The notes: generated by a model from the sequence alone, not told the origin. 16,596 nt of DNA from JBDKGV01 sp039798005 (GCA_039798005.1 JBDKGV010000058.1:1-16596); one strand, 5' to 3'; counted from the first letter of the stretch, positions 5,526-13,087 are shown. Made by a program: numbers and translations.

Positions 5526-8500
5526 ATGATCAAAACCAACACGCCGCGAAGGGCGCTTGGGCTGTTGCTCGGGGCTTCGGCCCTGGCAGCCGCCTGGCAG
5601 CCGAATACGCTCTATCCGTTTCCGGAAATGCCGCTTCTGACGGCACCCGGCCGCACGGACACTGGCTTCTACTTCGATACGGTCAAGACCGGCGACAGCT
5701 ACAAGCGCTTGGCCCTGCCCATGCGCGAAGGGGGATGGTCGAGCTTGGAGCGCGACGCCAGCGACCCGACCGGGCACACCTTCTGGACCATCAACGACCG
5801 TGGCCTGAATGTCGGGCACGAGGTCAATGGCCGCAACGACAAGGTTTTCCCGTTCCCCGGCTACCACCACAAGTTGCTCAAGATCAAGATCGAGAACAAC
5901 GCGGTCACGGTGCTCTCGACGGACTCGATCGCCTCTCTTGAGAACGCTTCGGTCTACACCGTGGGACTGGTCAGCACGAAGGCCAGCTCGGGTGAGAAGG
6001 CGCTGAACATGCGCTTGGACAGTGCGATCGTGGACACCTCCGTTGGGAACGAGATCAATCCGGTCATCAACGGCTACGACTTCGAGACCGTGCGCCGCCA
6101 CGGAAATTCGCTCTTCCTTTCCGACGAGTACGGACCCTTCCTGGTGCAGGTGGACCTCGCCACCAAGCGCATCGTCAAGGAATGGTACCCCGGCAAGGGC
6201 CTGCCCAAGGTGCTTTCCAAGCGTCGCGCCAACCGCGGCATGGAAGGCATGGCCGTCACGCCTTCGGGCAAGCTGGTGGGCATCCTGCAGTCGCCCATGT
6301 ACAACCAGGTGGGCGCGAACAAGAACAGCACCCGCGACGGTGAGATGCTGCGCGTGGTGTGGCTGGATCCGGGCACCGGTGAGGTGCGCGAGTTCGCCTA
6401 CCTCTCGGATCTCAAGGGCGGAAAGCGCCGCGGACGCGACGTCAAGACCAGCGAGGTCGTGGCCCTCTCCGAGACGCGCTTCCTGGTGCTGGAGCAGGGC
6501 GTGGACACCACCGCTGCCAAGAAGTATCACATCGACCTCTTCGAGATCGACTTGGCCGCAGCGACCAACGTCACGGCCATGGGCGTGGACGGAATGGTGA
6601 TCGACGGCAAGACCCTGGAGGACATTGCCAAGAAGCCCGGCGACCTGGTGAAGGCTGGCGTTCGTCCGGTGGCCAAGCGTTTGCTCTCAGGAGACTTGCT
6701 TGCCAACACGCCGTGGGTCTCGGAGAAGCCCGAAGGCCTCACCGTCATCGACGACTCGACGCTTGCGATCAGCAACGACAACGATTACGGCATGACCGAT
6801 TACGACGCGGACGGCATTCCTCATCTGCTGACTCCAGGCCAGCGCAATCCCAGCGTGATGTACCTGCGGGTCCCGAGCCTTTCAGCGCGTTTGGCTGACA
6901 GCGCCTTCGCCTCCTCGGGCGCTGCCTTCCGCATGACCCTGCTGCACCACAGCGACGGCGAATCGCAGTTGCTGGATGCCGGCAACGGTGCGACCGATCG
7001 CGGCGGCATCCACCGCTTCAAGGCGCTCTTTGATACCGCCCGCGTTCAGGCATCGGCCAAGGGCCGCGCGGTTCTGGCGGTCACGGCCGGTGACAACTTC
7101 CTGGCCGGCAAGGAGTGGCAGGCATCGCTTGATCGCGATTCGACGCTTCCGACCTATGATGGCTTGGCGCTGGATCGCATCGGCTACGACGCCTTGGTGA
7201 TCGGCAACCACGACTTCGACTTCGGCCCCGATGCGCTCGCTCGCTTCGTGCGCTCTTTCCCCGAGTCCAAGGTTCCGTTCGTCAGTGGCAACCTCGATTT
7301 TTCCAACGAGCCCGCCATGAAGGCCCAGGTCGACGCCGGGCGCGTGCGCAAGTCTTTGCTGATCGAGAAAAATGGCCAGAAGATCGGCATCGTCGCGGCG
7401 ACGACTCCGACCATCACCTTCATCTCCTCGCCGCGCAAGACCGTGGTGGACACCAGCGTGCTGACGGGACTCCAGACGCGCATCGATTCGATGATCGCGG
7501 CCGGCATCAACAAGATCGTGCTGATCAGCCATCTCCAGGATGTGGCCAACGACACCCTGCTTGCGAAGTCGCTCAAGCACGTCGACATCATGGTCGCCGG
7601 TGGCGGCGACGACCTGCTGGCCAACGGCATTGCCAATCTCCAGCCGGGCGACACGCTTCCCCGCGCGGCGTACCCCATTCGTGTGAAGGATGCCGATGGA
7701 CGCACGGTCTTCGTGGTCACCACTCCGGGTGACTACCTGTACTTGGGCCAGCTTGAAGTCGACTTCGACGCTGCCGGTGAGGTGATTCATGTGGGTCAGG
7801 CTTCGGGTCCGCGTCGCGTGGTGGGCGGCACCTACGCGGATGCCGTGGGCGAGGACGCCTGGGTCAAGACCAATGTGGTCACCCCGGTGGCGGCCTATGT
7901 TTCTGCGCTTGGCACCACGGTGGTAGGCAAGGTGACCGTGGGCCTGAACGGCCTGCGCAGCGATGTGCGGACCAAGGCCACCAATTTGGGTGCTTTGGCG
8001 GCGGATGCCCTGCTCTGGCAGTCTTGGCAGTTGCGCGGCACCTACGGATTTGACAGTGCCGTGATCTCCTTGCAGAACGGTGGCGGCATCCGCAACAACA
8101 GCGTGCTTGCCACTGGCGACCTTTCGCTTGCCACCTTGTTCGATGTGGCTCCGTTCGGCAACATGTTTGCGATGTATCCGCGCCTTCCCGTGACGGTGCT
8201 CAAGGATGCGTTGGAAAACGCCTACCGCGGCCTTCCTTCGGCGGCAGGTCAGTTTGGTCAGATCGGTGGCGCAACCGTGTGGGTCGACATCGCTCAGGAT
8301 CCGATGACCGTGAACGCCTCCGGTGCTTTGGTGACCCATGGCAAGCGCGTGGTTCAGCTGGTGCTGGATCGTGGCGATACCCTGGTCAAGAACGGCGTGG
8401 TCGTGGACAGCACGCGCAAGGTTCCGTTCGTGACCATCGACTTCTTGGCGCGCGGTGGCGACGGATTTCCGCTTGCCAAGGACAGCTTCATCGTGGCCCC

Positions 8501-8888
8501 GATTCCACAGCACCAGGTGCTGCGGAACTACATCCAGACCGGTCTCGCTGGCACCGTGGATTCGGTTCGTTATCCCCAAGGATTTGCCGGGCGCGTGATC
8601 ATCGGGACGACAGGTCCCGTCTCGGTGCTCAAGCGGCACGCTGTGGTTCCTTCGGTCCGTCTGCAGGGAGGCATGGTGGTGGCTCGCATGGAGCTGTCTG
8701 CCGCCGGTGCGGTGGATCTGGAACTTCTGGACTTGTCGGGCCGTCAAGTCGGTCGCGTGAGCCGGCAGCTTTCCGCCGGTGTCCAGAGCCTTTCCCTGGG
8801 CGTCTCGGGGCATTCGCGCGGAATCTACCTCGTGCGGGTGCGCACCTCGGAATTCTCCAAGGTGCTGCCGGTCCAGATCCTGCACTGA
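5526..8888 (+). CDS. Secreted phytase-like esterase / 5'-nucleotidase-type phosphatase fusion with sorting tail
   Basis: The product has 1120 residues in four parts. (1) A signal peptide, residues 1-23 (RRALGLLLGASALAAA). (2) Residues about 45-450, an 'esterase-like activity of phytase' propeller: WSSLERD, FWTINDRGLN, NRGMEGMAVTPSGKL, EKPEGLTVIDD. (3) Residues about 467-1020, a calcineurin-like phosphatase with a 5'-nucleotidase C-terminal domain: LLHHSDGES (472-480), GDN (522-524), GNHDFDFG (560-567), SH at 668-669, NGGGIRNN (851-858), LFDVAPFGN (871-879). (4) Residues about 1060-1120, resembling a type IX secretion type A sorting domain (LELLDLSGRQVGRV, RGIYLVRVRT). Two metal-site motifs differ from classical 5'-nucleotidases: D-x-E replaces D-x-H at 477-479, and GGGDD (692-696) stands where GHxH is usual. 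It likely releases phosphate from organic phosphates outside the cell. It is monocistronic, with a strong terminator after it. Confidence 0.9.
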   Translation: MIKTNTPRRALGLLLGASALAAAWQPNTLYPFPEMPLLTAPGRTDTGFYFDTVKTGDSYKRLALPMREGGWSSLERDASDPTGHTFWTINDRGLNVGHEVNGRNDKVFPFPGYHHKLLKIKIENNAVTVLSTDSIASLENASVYTVGLVSTKASSGEKALNMRLDSAIVDTSVGNEINPVINGYDFETVRRHGNSLFLSDEYGPFLVQVDLATKRIVKEWYPGKGLPKVLSKRRANRGMEGMAVTPSGKLVGILQSPMYNQVGANKNSTRDGEMLRVVWLDPGTGEVREFAYLSDLKGGKRRGRDVKTSEVVALSETRFLVLEQGVDTTAAKKYHIDLFEIDLAAATNVTAMGVDGMVIDGKTLEDIAKKPGDLVKAGVRPVAKRLLSGDLLANTPWVSEKPEGLTVIDDSTLAISNDNDYGMTDYDADGIPHLLTPGQRNPSVMYLRVPSLSARLADSAFASSGAAFRMTLLHHSDGESQLLDAGNGATDRGGIHRFKALFDTARVQASAKGRAVLAVTAGDNFLAGKEWQASLDRDSTLPTYDGLALDRIGYDALVIGNHDFDFGPDALARFVRSFPESKVPFVSGNLDFSNEPAMKAQVDAGRVRKSLLIEKNGQKIGIVAATTPTITFISSPRKTVVDTSVLTGLQTRIDSMIAAGINKIVLISHLQDVANDTLLAKSLKHVDIMVAGGGDDLLANGIANLQPGDTLPRAAYPIRVKDADGRTVFVVTTPGDYLYLGQLEVDFDAAGEVIHVGQASGPRRVVGGTYADAVGEDAWVKTNVVTPVAAYVSALGTTVVGKVTVGLNGLRSDVRTKATNLGALAADALLWQSWQLRGTYGFDSAVISLQNGGGIRNNSVLATGDLSLATLFDVAPFGNMFAMYPRLPVTVLKDALENAYRGLPSAAGQFGQIGGATVWVDIAQDPMTVNASGALVTHGKRVVQLVLDRGDTLVKNGVVVDSTRKVPFVTIDFLARGGDGFPLAKDSFIVAPIPQHQVLRNYIQTGLAGTVDSVRYPQGFAGRVIIGTTGPVSVLKRHAVVPSVRLQGGMVVARMELSAAGAVDLELLDLSGRQVGRVSRQLSAGVQSLSLGVSGHSRGIYLVRVRTSEFSKVLPVQILH

Positions 8889-8956
8889 CCCTCGATCCAA
8901 CCGCTTCCCCTGAGGGTCTCGAAGGGCGAGTGCGGTTGACTGCGGGAATTGACTGC

Positions 8957-8985
8957 GGCCGTGACGGATTCTGTCACGGCCTTTT
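8957..8985 (+). terminator. Intrinsic terminator after the secreted phosphatase gene
   Basis: GGCCGTGAC (8957-8965) pairs perfectly with GTCACGGCC (8973-8981) around a 7-nt loop, and TTTTCTGTTT follows on the plus strand. It sits between this gene and the convergent cobO stop at 8993. The minus-strand side lacks a T run, so it mainly serves the plus-strand gene. Just upstream, 8908-8930 resembles the dispersed CCCTGAG...CGAAGGG type of intergenic repeat, too diverged to call. Confidence 0.92.
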
Positions 8986-8992
8986 CTGTTTC

Positions 8993-9607
8993 CTAGAACT
9001 CCACCCCGGGCTGGGCCTTGATGCCGGCCTTGTACGGGTGCTTGATCGCCTCGATCCGGCTCACGAGGTCGGCGGCATCCAGCAGCGCTTGCGGGGCGCC
9101 GCGCCCGGTGAGCACGGCGTGCTGCATGGCGGGCCGGGCCGCCAGTCCTTCGAGGACTTCGTCCACTGGCAGGTAGTCGTGGGCCAGGATCACGCACAGC
9201 TCATCCAGGATCACCATCGCGATGTCAGGATCTGTCAAATGGACGAGGGCCTGCGCCCAAGCGCGCCGCGCCGTGGCGATGTCGCCTTCGCGATCTTGGG
9301 TGTCCCAAGTGAAGCCGTCCCCGAAGGCGTGCCACTCGACCCCCGGGAGCTTGGAGATCACCTCGCGCTCGCCCGAGAACTGGCTGCCCTTGAGGAACTG
9401 CACCACACCCAGGCGCCAGCCCTGCCCCACCACGCGGATGCCCATGCCGAAGGCGGCGCTGGACTTCCCCTTGCCGGGTCCGGTATTGACCATGAGCAGA
9501 CCCTTCTCGCCGGTGGCCTTGGCCTGCCGAGCCTGGTGGGCGGCCTGGATCTTCACCATCCGCGCGCGGTGCCTGGCCTCGATCTCGGATTTGTCGGAAT
9601 CTGTCAT
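8993..9607 (-). CDS. cobO: Corrinoid adenosyltransferase (cob(I)yrinic acid a,c-diamide adenosyltransferase)
   Basis: The product has 204 residues, normal for the CobA/CobO/BtuR family. It transfers the adenosyl group of ATP to reduced corrinoid cobalt, giving adenosylcobalamin. The P-loop NTGPGKGKSSAAFG (41-54) is the family's characteristic early Walker A, here with SS where TT is more common. FLKG (72-75), the Walker B-like VILDELCVIL (132-141), TGRGAP (167-172) and the conserved ending HPYKAGIKAQPGVEF follow. Residues 1-32 are charged and helical, as in longer CobO proteins. The start is ATG 9607, overlapping the rlmN stop as ATGA, so translation is probably coupled. No other cobalamin gene is in the window, so salvage of imported corrinoids is as likely as full synthesis. 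Confidence 0.95.
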   Translation of the reverse strand: MTDSDKSEIEARHRARMVKIQAAHQARQAKATGEKGLLMVNTGPGKGKSSAAFGMGIRVVGQGWRLGVVQFLKGSQFSGEREVISKLPGVEWHAFGDGFTWDTQDREGDIATARRAWAQALVHLTDPDIAMVILDELCVILAHDYLPVDEVLEGLAARPAMQHAVLTGRGAPQALLDAADLVSRIEAIKHPYKAGIKAQPGVEF

Positions 9608-10689
9608 TCCTCGACCAGCCCCGCCTTCACGGCATCGCGTCCGCTTTCCTTGCGGGCCAACTGTCCGCAAGCGGCCAGGATGTCCTGCCCCTTGGGTTTG
9701 CGGCGGAATACGGTCATTCCCGAGGCGCGGATGATCTGGTCGAACCCGTCCACTTCGTATTCCTCGGGGGCCCGCATCGGGATGTCGTCGGCGGCATTGA
9801 GGGGAATCAGATTGAGCTTGCAGTTGCGGTGGCGCAGCAGATCGACGACCTCGTGGGCCGCCTCGGGGGTGCAGGTCACATCGCCGATCAATACGTATTC
9901 GTAAGTCACGGGCCAGCCCGTCTTGCGGCTCCACGCATCACCCGCGGCCAGCAATTCCTGGATGTCGTGGCGCTTGTTGACGGGCATGACCTCGTTGCGC
10001 ATGGCGTTGTTCGAGCTGTTGAGCGAGATGGCCAGATGGATCTGAGGGGCCTGGTCGCCCAGCTCGGCGATCTTTTCCACCAAGCCCGATGTCGAGATGG
10101 TGATGCGACGTGGAGCCATGCCCATCCCCTTCGGATTGGTCAGGATCTTGCAGGCAGACAGGACATTGCCCAAGTTCTGCATCGGCTCGCCCATGCCCAT
10201 GAAGACGATGTTCGAAAGCGGTGGCTGGTCCGTCGCCGCGAGGTAACGGCGCACGTGCGCGACCTGCTGTGCGATCTCGCCGGCGGTGAGGTTGCGCACC
10301 AAGCCCATCAGGCCCGTGCGGCAGAAGGTGCAGCCCATCGCGCATCCGACCTGGCTTGAAATGCAGGCGGTCCGACGGTCTTCGTCGGGGATCAGAACCG
10401 TCTCGAACTTCAGGCCCTTGGCGTCCTGGAACGCCCATTTGGCGGTGCCGTCCACGCTGACCTGTTCGTCAACCACGTTCAGGACGCCCACCTCGGCGTG
10501 CTCGGCCAGCACCCGGCGCAAGTCCTTGGAGACGTTGGTCATCTCGTCGATGCTGGTGGCCAAGTGGCGCCACAACCACTCCTGAACCTGGGCGGCACGG
10601 AATCGAGGCTGCCCCAGCTCGGTGAGCCAGGTCTCGAGTTCGGGCTGGGTCAGGTCGGAAAGGCTGGTCTTCTGGATGTCGGTGCTCAT
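9604..10689 (-). CDS. rlmN: Dual-specificity 23S rRNA A2503 / tRNA A37 C2-methyltransferase RlmN
   Basis: The product has 361 residues. RlmN is a radical SAM enzyme that places a methyl group on C2 of A2503 in 23S rRNA and A37 in some tRNAs. The 4Fe-4S motif CAMGCTFC has Cys at 116, 120 and 123. Cys109 (TACISSQVGC) and Cys341 (AACGQL) match the two conserved mechanistic cysteines, the second carrying the transferred methyl. FMGMGEPMQNL and ITISTSG are further family blocks. The N-terminal domain (RFRAAQVQEWLW, MTNVSKDLR, DGTAKW) is intact. The start is ATG 10689, which matches the family length although the ribosome-binding site is weak. A TTG at 10743 overlapping the preceding stop as TTGA would add 18 residues and cannot be excluded. 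It overlaps cobO by 4 nt. Confidence 0.95.
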   Translation of the reverse strand: MSTDIQKTSLSDLTQPELETWLTELGQPRFRAAQVQEWLWRHLATSIDEMTNVSKDLRRVLAEHAEVGVLNVVDEQVSVDGTAKWAFQDAKGLKFETVLIPDEDRRTACISSQVGCAMGCTFCRTGLMGLVRNLTAGEIAQQVAHVRRYLAATDQPPLSNIVFMGMGEPMQNLGNVLSACKILTNPKGMGMAPRRITISTSGLVEKIAELGDQAPQIHLAISLNSSNNAMRNEVMPVNKRHDIQELLAAGDAWSRKTGWPVTYEYVLIGDVTCTPEAAHEVVDLLRHRNCKLNLIPLNAADDIPMRAPEEYEVDGFDQIIRASGMTVFRRKPKGQDILAACGQLARKESGRDAVKAGLVEE

Positions 10690-10739
10690 GTCGGGAGCCA
10701 AGGTACTTCGCTTGCAGTCCTGCGGCAGGAGCGGAACGA

Positions 10740-11465
10740 TCAAACCGCCAATCGGACCGCAGTTCCCGTGTAGGTGAGGATGATGGCGTTGCCGATGGAG
10801 CTTTGCTGCAGGTTGGCGCGCAAGAGGGCGTTGGCGCCCAGCTTCATCGCTTCGTTGCGCAGTTCCAGCTGGGCCAACTGGGTGAGTTGCTTGAGCCGAA
10901 GTTGAGCGGCCTTGAAGCGTCCGAACTTGCCTTGGGGCGTGTCGTTGGCAAAAAGCACTTCGGCGGGAACCACGACTTGGGCATCGACCGGACCGAGATA
11001 GGCTTCCACCATGCGGCCTTGGAAGTGGTCGGTGCTGGTGAACAGGATGGCGTTGAGCTTGGCCAAAGGGTCGTTGGCGGATGCCGCTGCGGGGCGGGGC
11101 GAGATTCCGGAGGAATGGTTTCCGAAAGGATCCTCACCCATCTGGCCGCCGAAGGAAAGCGAGGAGATGGAATCCCCGGCATCCACTTGAGAAGCATTGG
11201 ATGCCTTGCGCATCGGAGCGACCGGGGGCAGCATGCCGTTGGACATGGGAGGTGTCTGCTGGGTCGGCGGAAAATGGGAAATGTTGTCCGAAGGGGTGCG
11301 CCTCAAGCTTTGGGTGGCGGAGGCTGCAGGGCCTTGGGGTGGCGGTTGGTTGGTCGCGGGAATGGGGGAATGGTCGTCCAGGAAAGGCGACATGCCTCCG
11401 GGCATGGCGATTTCCGGGAATTCCTTGCTGAATGCGTCGAGCAGCGAATCTTCTGGGCCGGTCAT
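10740..11465 (-). CDS. UPF0145 (YbjQ-like) domain protein with long disordered N-terminus
   Basis: The product has 241 residues. Residues about 138-240 match the UPF0145/YbjQ family: ILFTSTDHFQGRMVEAYLGPV near the start, a charged helix with LRNEAMKLGANALLRANLQ, and the closing strand AIILTYTGTAVRL. In YbjQ proteins this roughly 105-residue domain is often the whole protein and forms a pentamer; the function is unknown and a heavy-metal-binding role is only suggested. Residues 1-135 are rich in Pro, Ser, Gln and Asn, with no signal peptide or membrane segment, and look disordered. The start is ATG 11465 with AGGAG 9 nt upstream. It begins 30 nt after ftsE and ends 50 nt before rlmN, so it is probably in the same transcript. 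It occupies the place where ftsX would be expected. Confidence 0.82.
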   Translation of the reverse strand: MTGPEDSLLDAFSKEFPEIAMPGGMSPFLDDHSPIPATNQPPPQGPAASATQSLRRTPSDNISHFPPTQQTPPMSNGMLPPVAPMRKASNASQVDAGDSISSLSFGGQMGEDPFGNHSSGISPRPAAASANDPLAKLNAILFTSTDHFQGRMVEAYLGPVDAQVVVPAEVLFANDTPQGKFGRFKAAQLRLKQLTQLAQLELRNEAMKLGANALLRANLQQSSIGNAIILTYTGTAVRLAV

Positions 11466-11495
11466 GATGTCAACTCCTGTTGGTTCGCCATTGTC

Positions 11496-12185
11496 TCATG
11501 CAAACTCCCGATGGAGCAAGTGCCCATGTTCCAAAGTGATGCGGCGCATGGGAAAGCGGCGCAGCAACTCCTGGTCGTGGGTGGCCATCACGATGGTCGT
11601 GCCTCGATCGTGGAGGCTGCGAAACAGCTCCAAGACCCCGGACGCGTTCTCGGGATCGAGATTGCCGGTGGGCTCGTCGGCCAACACGATATAGGGCTCC
11701 GGAGCCACGGCGCGAGCAATGGAGACGCGCTGCTGCTCACCACCGGACAGTTCCCGAGGATGGTTGCGTCGCTTGTGCGCCATGCCGACCTGTTCCAGCA
11801 CATCGTCCACGCGGCTTTTCAGGTGGCGCCCGCCAAAGCCCGCCACCCGCAGGGGGAATGCGACGTTTTCCCAGACATCGCGGTCGTTGAGAAGACGGAA
11901 ATCCTGGAACACCGTCCCGACGTGACGGCGCAAATCCTGGATGGCCGCACGGTTCGCCTTGGTGGAGTCGAAGACCCGACCGTTGGTGAAGGTGACCAGC
12001 ACGCGTCCACCCCGCACCGGATCCGGAAACTCCTCCATGTACACATGCTTGAGAACCGTCGATTTCCCGGCACCGCTTTGGCCGGTCAGGAAGACGAATT
12101 CGCCCTGATCAATGCGGAACGTGACGTCTTCGACGCCGCGAAATCCGCCTTCGTAGGTATGGGTCACATGAAGAAACTGAATCAC
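11496..12185 (-). CDS. ftsE: Cell-division ABC transporter ATP-binding protein FtsE
   Basis: The product has 229 residues, normal for FtsE. Walker A is GQSGAGKST (35-43), the Q-loop stretch VFQDFRLLNDRDVWENVAFPL (92-112) is characteristic of FtsE rather than of other small ABC ATPases, the signature is LSGGEQQR (146-153), Walker B is IVLADEP (166-172) and the switch His is at 203. FtsE pairs with the membrane protein FtsX to control peptidoglycan hydrolases at the division site. ftsX does not follow; a UPF0145-domain gene does. The start is GTG 12185. Its purine-rich upstream sequence (AGAAG) touches the start codon, so the ribosome-binding site is poor, and a second in-frame GTG lies six codons on. 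LolD/MacB-type ATPases are the main alternative but fit the Q-loop region less well. Confidence 0.92.
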   Translation of the reverse strand: MIQFLHVTHTYEGGFRGVEDVTFRIDQGEFVFLTGQSGAGKSTVLKHVYMEEFPDPVRGGRVLVTFTNGRVFDSTKANRAAIQDLRRHVGTVFQDFRLLNDRDVWENVAFPLRVAGFGGRHLKSRVDDVLEQVGMAHKRRNHPRELSGGEQQRVSIARAVAPEPYIVLADEPTGNLDPENASGVLELFRSLHDRGTTIVMATHDQELLRRFPMRRITLEHGHLLHREFA

Positions 12186-12347
12186 CTTCTGAAGGTACTA
12201 ACGCGACAGGAGTTGGGCGCCTCCCCCCTTCGCATCTGCGATTCAACTCCCTCCCGAGTCGGGGGGCCGCCCTCCGCCGGGCTCGCCTGGTCGGCTCGGT
12301 GCCGTCGGCACCCGCTGCGCGGCCCTGTGTCCGGCTGGCGCGAAAAC
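12186..12347. other. GC-rich structured spacer between aroK and ftsE
   Basis: These 162 bp hold no gene. Nested dyads are visible: GGAGTTG (12209-12215) with CAACTCC (12244-12250), enclosing TCGC-ATCT-GCGA (12230-12241), and a separate hairpin GGTGCC (12298-12303)/GGCACC (12307-12312) with a 3-nt loop. No T run follows, so this is not a clear terminator. A dispersed intergenic repeat or a leader structure of ftsE are both possible. Confidence 0.4.
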
Positions 12348-12851
12348 TCAGCCCAGGATGTCGGGGTGGACGGCGATGGAGTTCACGACGGATTCGTGGT
12401 TGTCCAGCGAGTTGTCGATGTGCACTTGCATCCATTGGCGGTAGAGCGGGTCGCGCTCGTCCCACAGATCCTGCACCGTTTGACCGCCGCGTCGCACCAC
12501 GCCGCGCGTGTCCAGGTTGGACAGTCGCGGCAGCAGGACCGGAGCGGGAACATCGAGAAACACGATGATGCCGTGTTGGCAGAAATGCCGCATCAAGCGA
12601 TTGCTGTAGACCACGCTGCCGCCGGTGGCGACGATCTCGCCGTGCGGGATGAAGTCCAGAAGCAGCTCTTCTTCGCGGCGGATGAATCCTTCCGGCCCGT
12701 CGTTGTCGAGGATCTCCTGAAGCGGTCGGCCATCGCGTTCCTGCAGGATAAGGTCCGTGTCCACAAAGCCTCGGCGCATGCGCTTGGCCAGGAGGACACC
12801 CACTGTGCTCTTGCCCGAGCCGGGCATTCCGATGAGGATGACGGACTTCAC
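12348..12851 (-). CDS. aroK: Shikimate kinase
   Basis: The product has 167 residues, within the usual 160-190. It phosphorylates shikimate with ATP, the fifth step of the chorismate pathway for aromatic amino acids. Walker A is GMPGSGKST (8-16). The substrate-binding aspartate lies in FVDTDLILQE (29-38). EGFIRREEELLL (54-65) holds the shikimate-binding Arg. ATGGS (75-79) is the Walker B-like glycine motif, with Ser in place of the usual third Gly. The lid region contains DTRGVV (114-119), and ERDPLY (132-137) ends the core. The start is GTG 12851; AAGGG lies close upstream. It is divergent from rplK across 236 bp. The gene before ftsE by 162 bp may share its transcript. No other aro gene is in the window. 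Confidence 0.9.
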   Translation of the reverse strand: MKSVILIGMPGSGKSTVGVLLAKRMRRGFVDTDLILQERDGRPLQEILDNDGPEGFIRREEELLLDFIPHGEIVATGGSVVYSNRLMRHFCQHGIIVFLDVPAPVLLPRLSNLDTRGVVRRGGQTVQDLWDERDPLYRQWMQVHIDNSLDNHESVVNSIAVHPDILG

Positions 12852-12948
12852 GCCCTTGAAAGTAGTCGTTCATCGGGCGATTGCAGGTGCCTGAAGGCCG
12901 GAATGAAGCCCGAAAAAGCAGGTGGTGTGCGCTGTCTGAACTTATTCG

Positions 12949-12976
12949 TAAATACTTTGACCACACCCCCTTGCAA
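12949..12976 (-). promoter_or_regulatory. Possible aroK promoter
   Basis: On the minus strand TTGCAA (12976-12971) and TATTTA (12954-12949) are spaced by 16 nt and lie about 100 nt ahead of the aroK GTG. Reasonable but unverified match to a housekeeping-type promoter. Confidence 0.4.
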
Positions 12977-13003
12977 TTCTTGACGCACCTTCTAAATTTG
13001 CCG

Positions 13004-13033
13004 TTCCTTTTCGTATTCACATCGTCGTATAAT
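13004..13033 (+). promoter_or_regulatory. Probable promoter of the rplK-rpoB operon
   Basis: TATAAT at 13028-13033 is a perfect -10 box in an AT-rich stretch, about 55 nt before the rplK start. TTCCTT (13004-13009), 18 nt upstream, is a weak -35. Transcription would start near 13040 and give a leader of about 45-50 nt. The nicer TTGACG at 12980-12985 is too far (42 nt) to pair with this -10. Confidence 0.65.
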
Positions 13034-13074
13034 GCGACCTCCTCAGCCTGATGCCGGGTTTTGAGGGGACAACC

Positions 13075-13080
13075 GGGAGG
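13075..13080 (+). promoter_or_regulatory. Ribosome-binding site fixing the TTG start of rplK
   Basis: GGGAGG lies 7 nt before TTG 13088. This spacing and the family N-terminus (AKKITGYIKL directly after the start) show that TTG 13088 is the true start. An upstream frame start at 13061 would place this site inside the gene. Confidence 0.88.
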
Positions 13081-13087
13081 CAGGCTT

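Noticed and set aside
6882..9197. 771-codon minus-strand frame opposite the secreted phosphatase gene
   Set aside because: Very His/Arg-rich shadow of a GC-rich gene. The plus-strand product has a signal peptide and intact domain motifs.
8279..9904. 541-codon plus-strand frame over the phosphatase end, cobO and rlmN
   Set aside because: It crosses a terminator and three well-supported genes in other frames and has no domain.
10741..10743. TTG at 10743 as the rlmN start
   Set aside because: The TTGA overlap with the preceding stop is tempting, but the added 18 residues have no family support; kept as an alternative only.
10803..12983. 726-codon plus-strand frame opposite UPF0145, ftsE and aroK
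   Set aside because: Antisense to three genes with clear family motifs; its composition is typical of GC-driven shadow frames.
12980..12985. TTGACG as the -35 box of the rplK promoter
   Set aside because: It lies 42 nt from the TATAAT box, far beyond the 16-18 nt spacing, and no -10 box follows it at the right distance.
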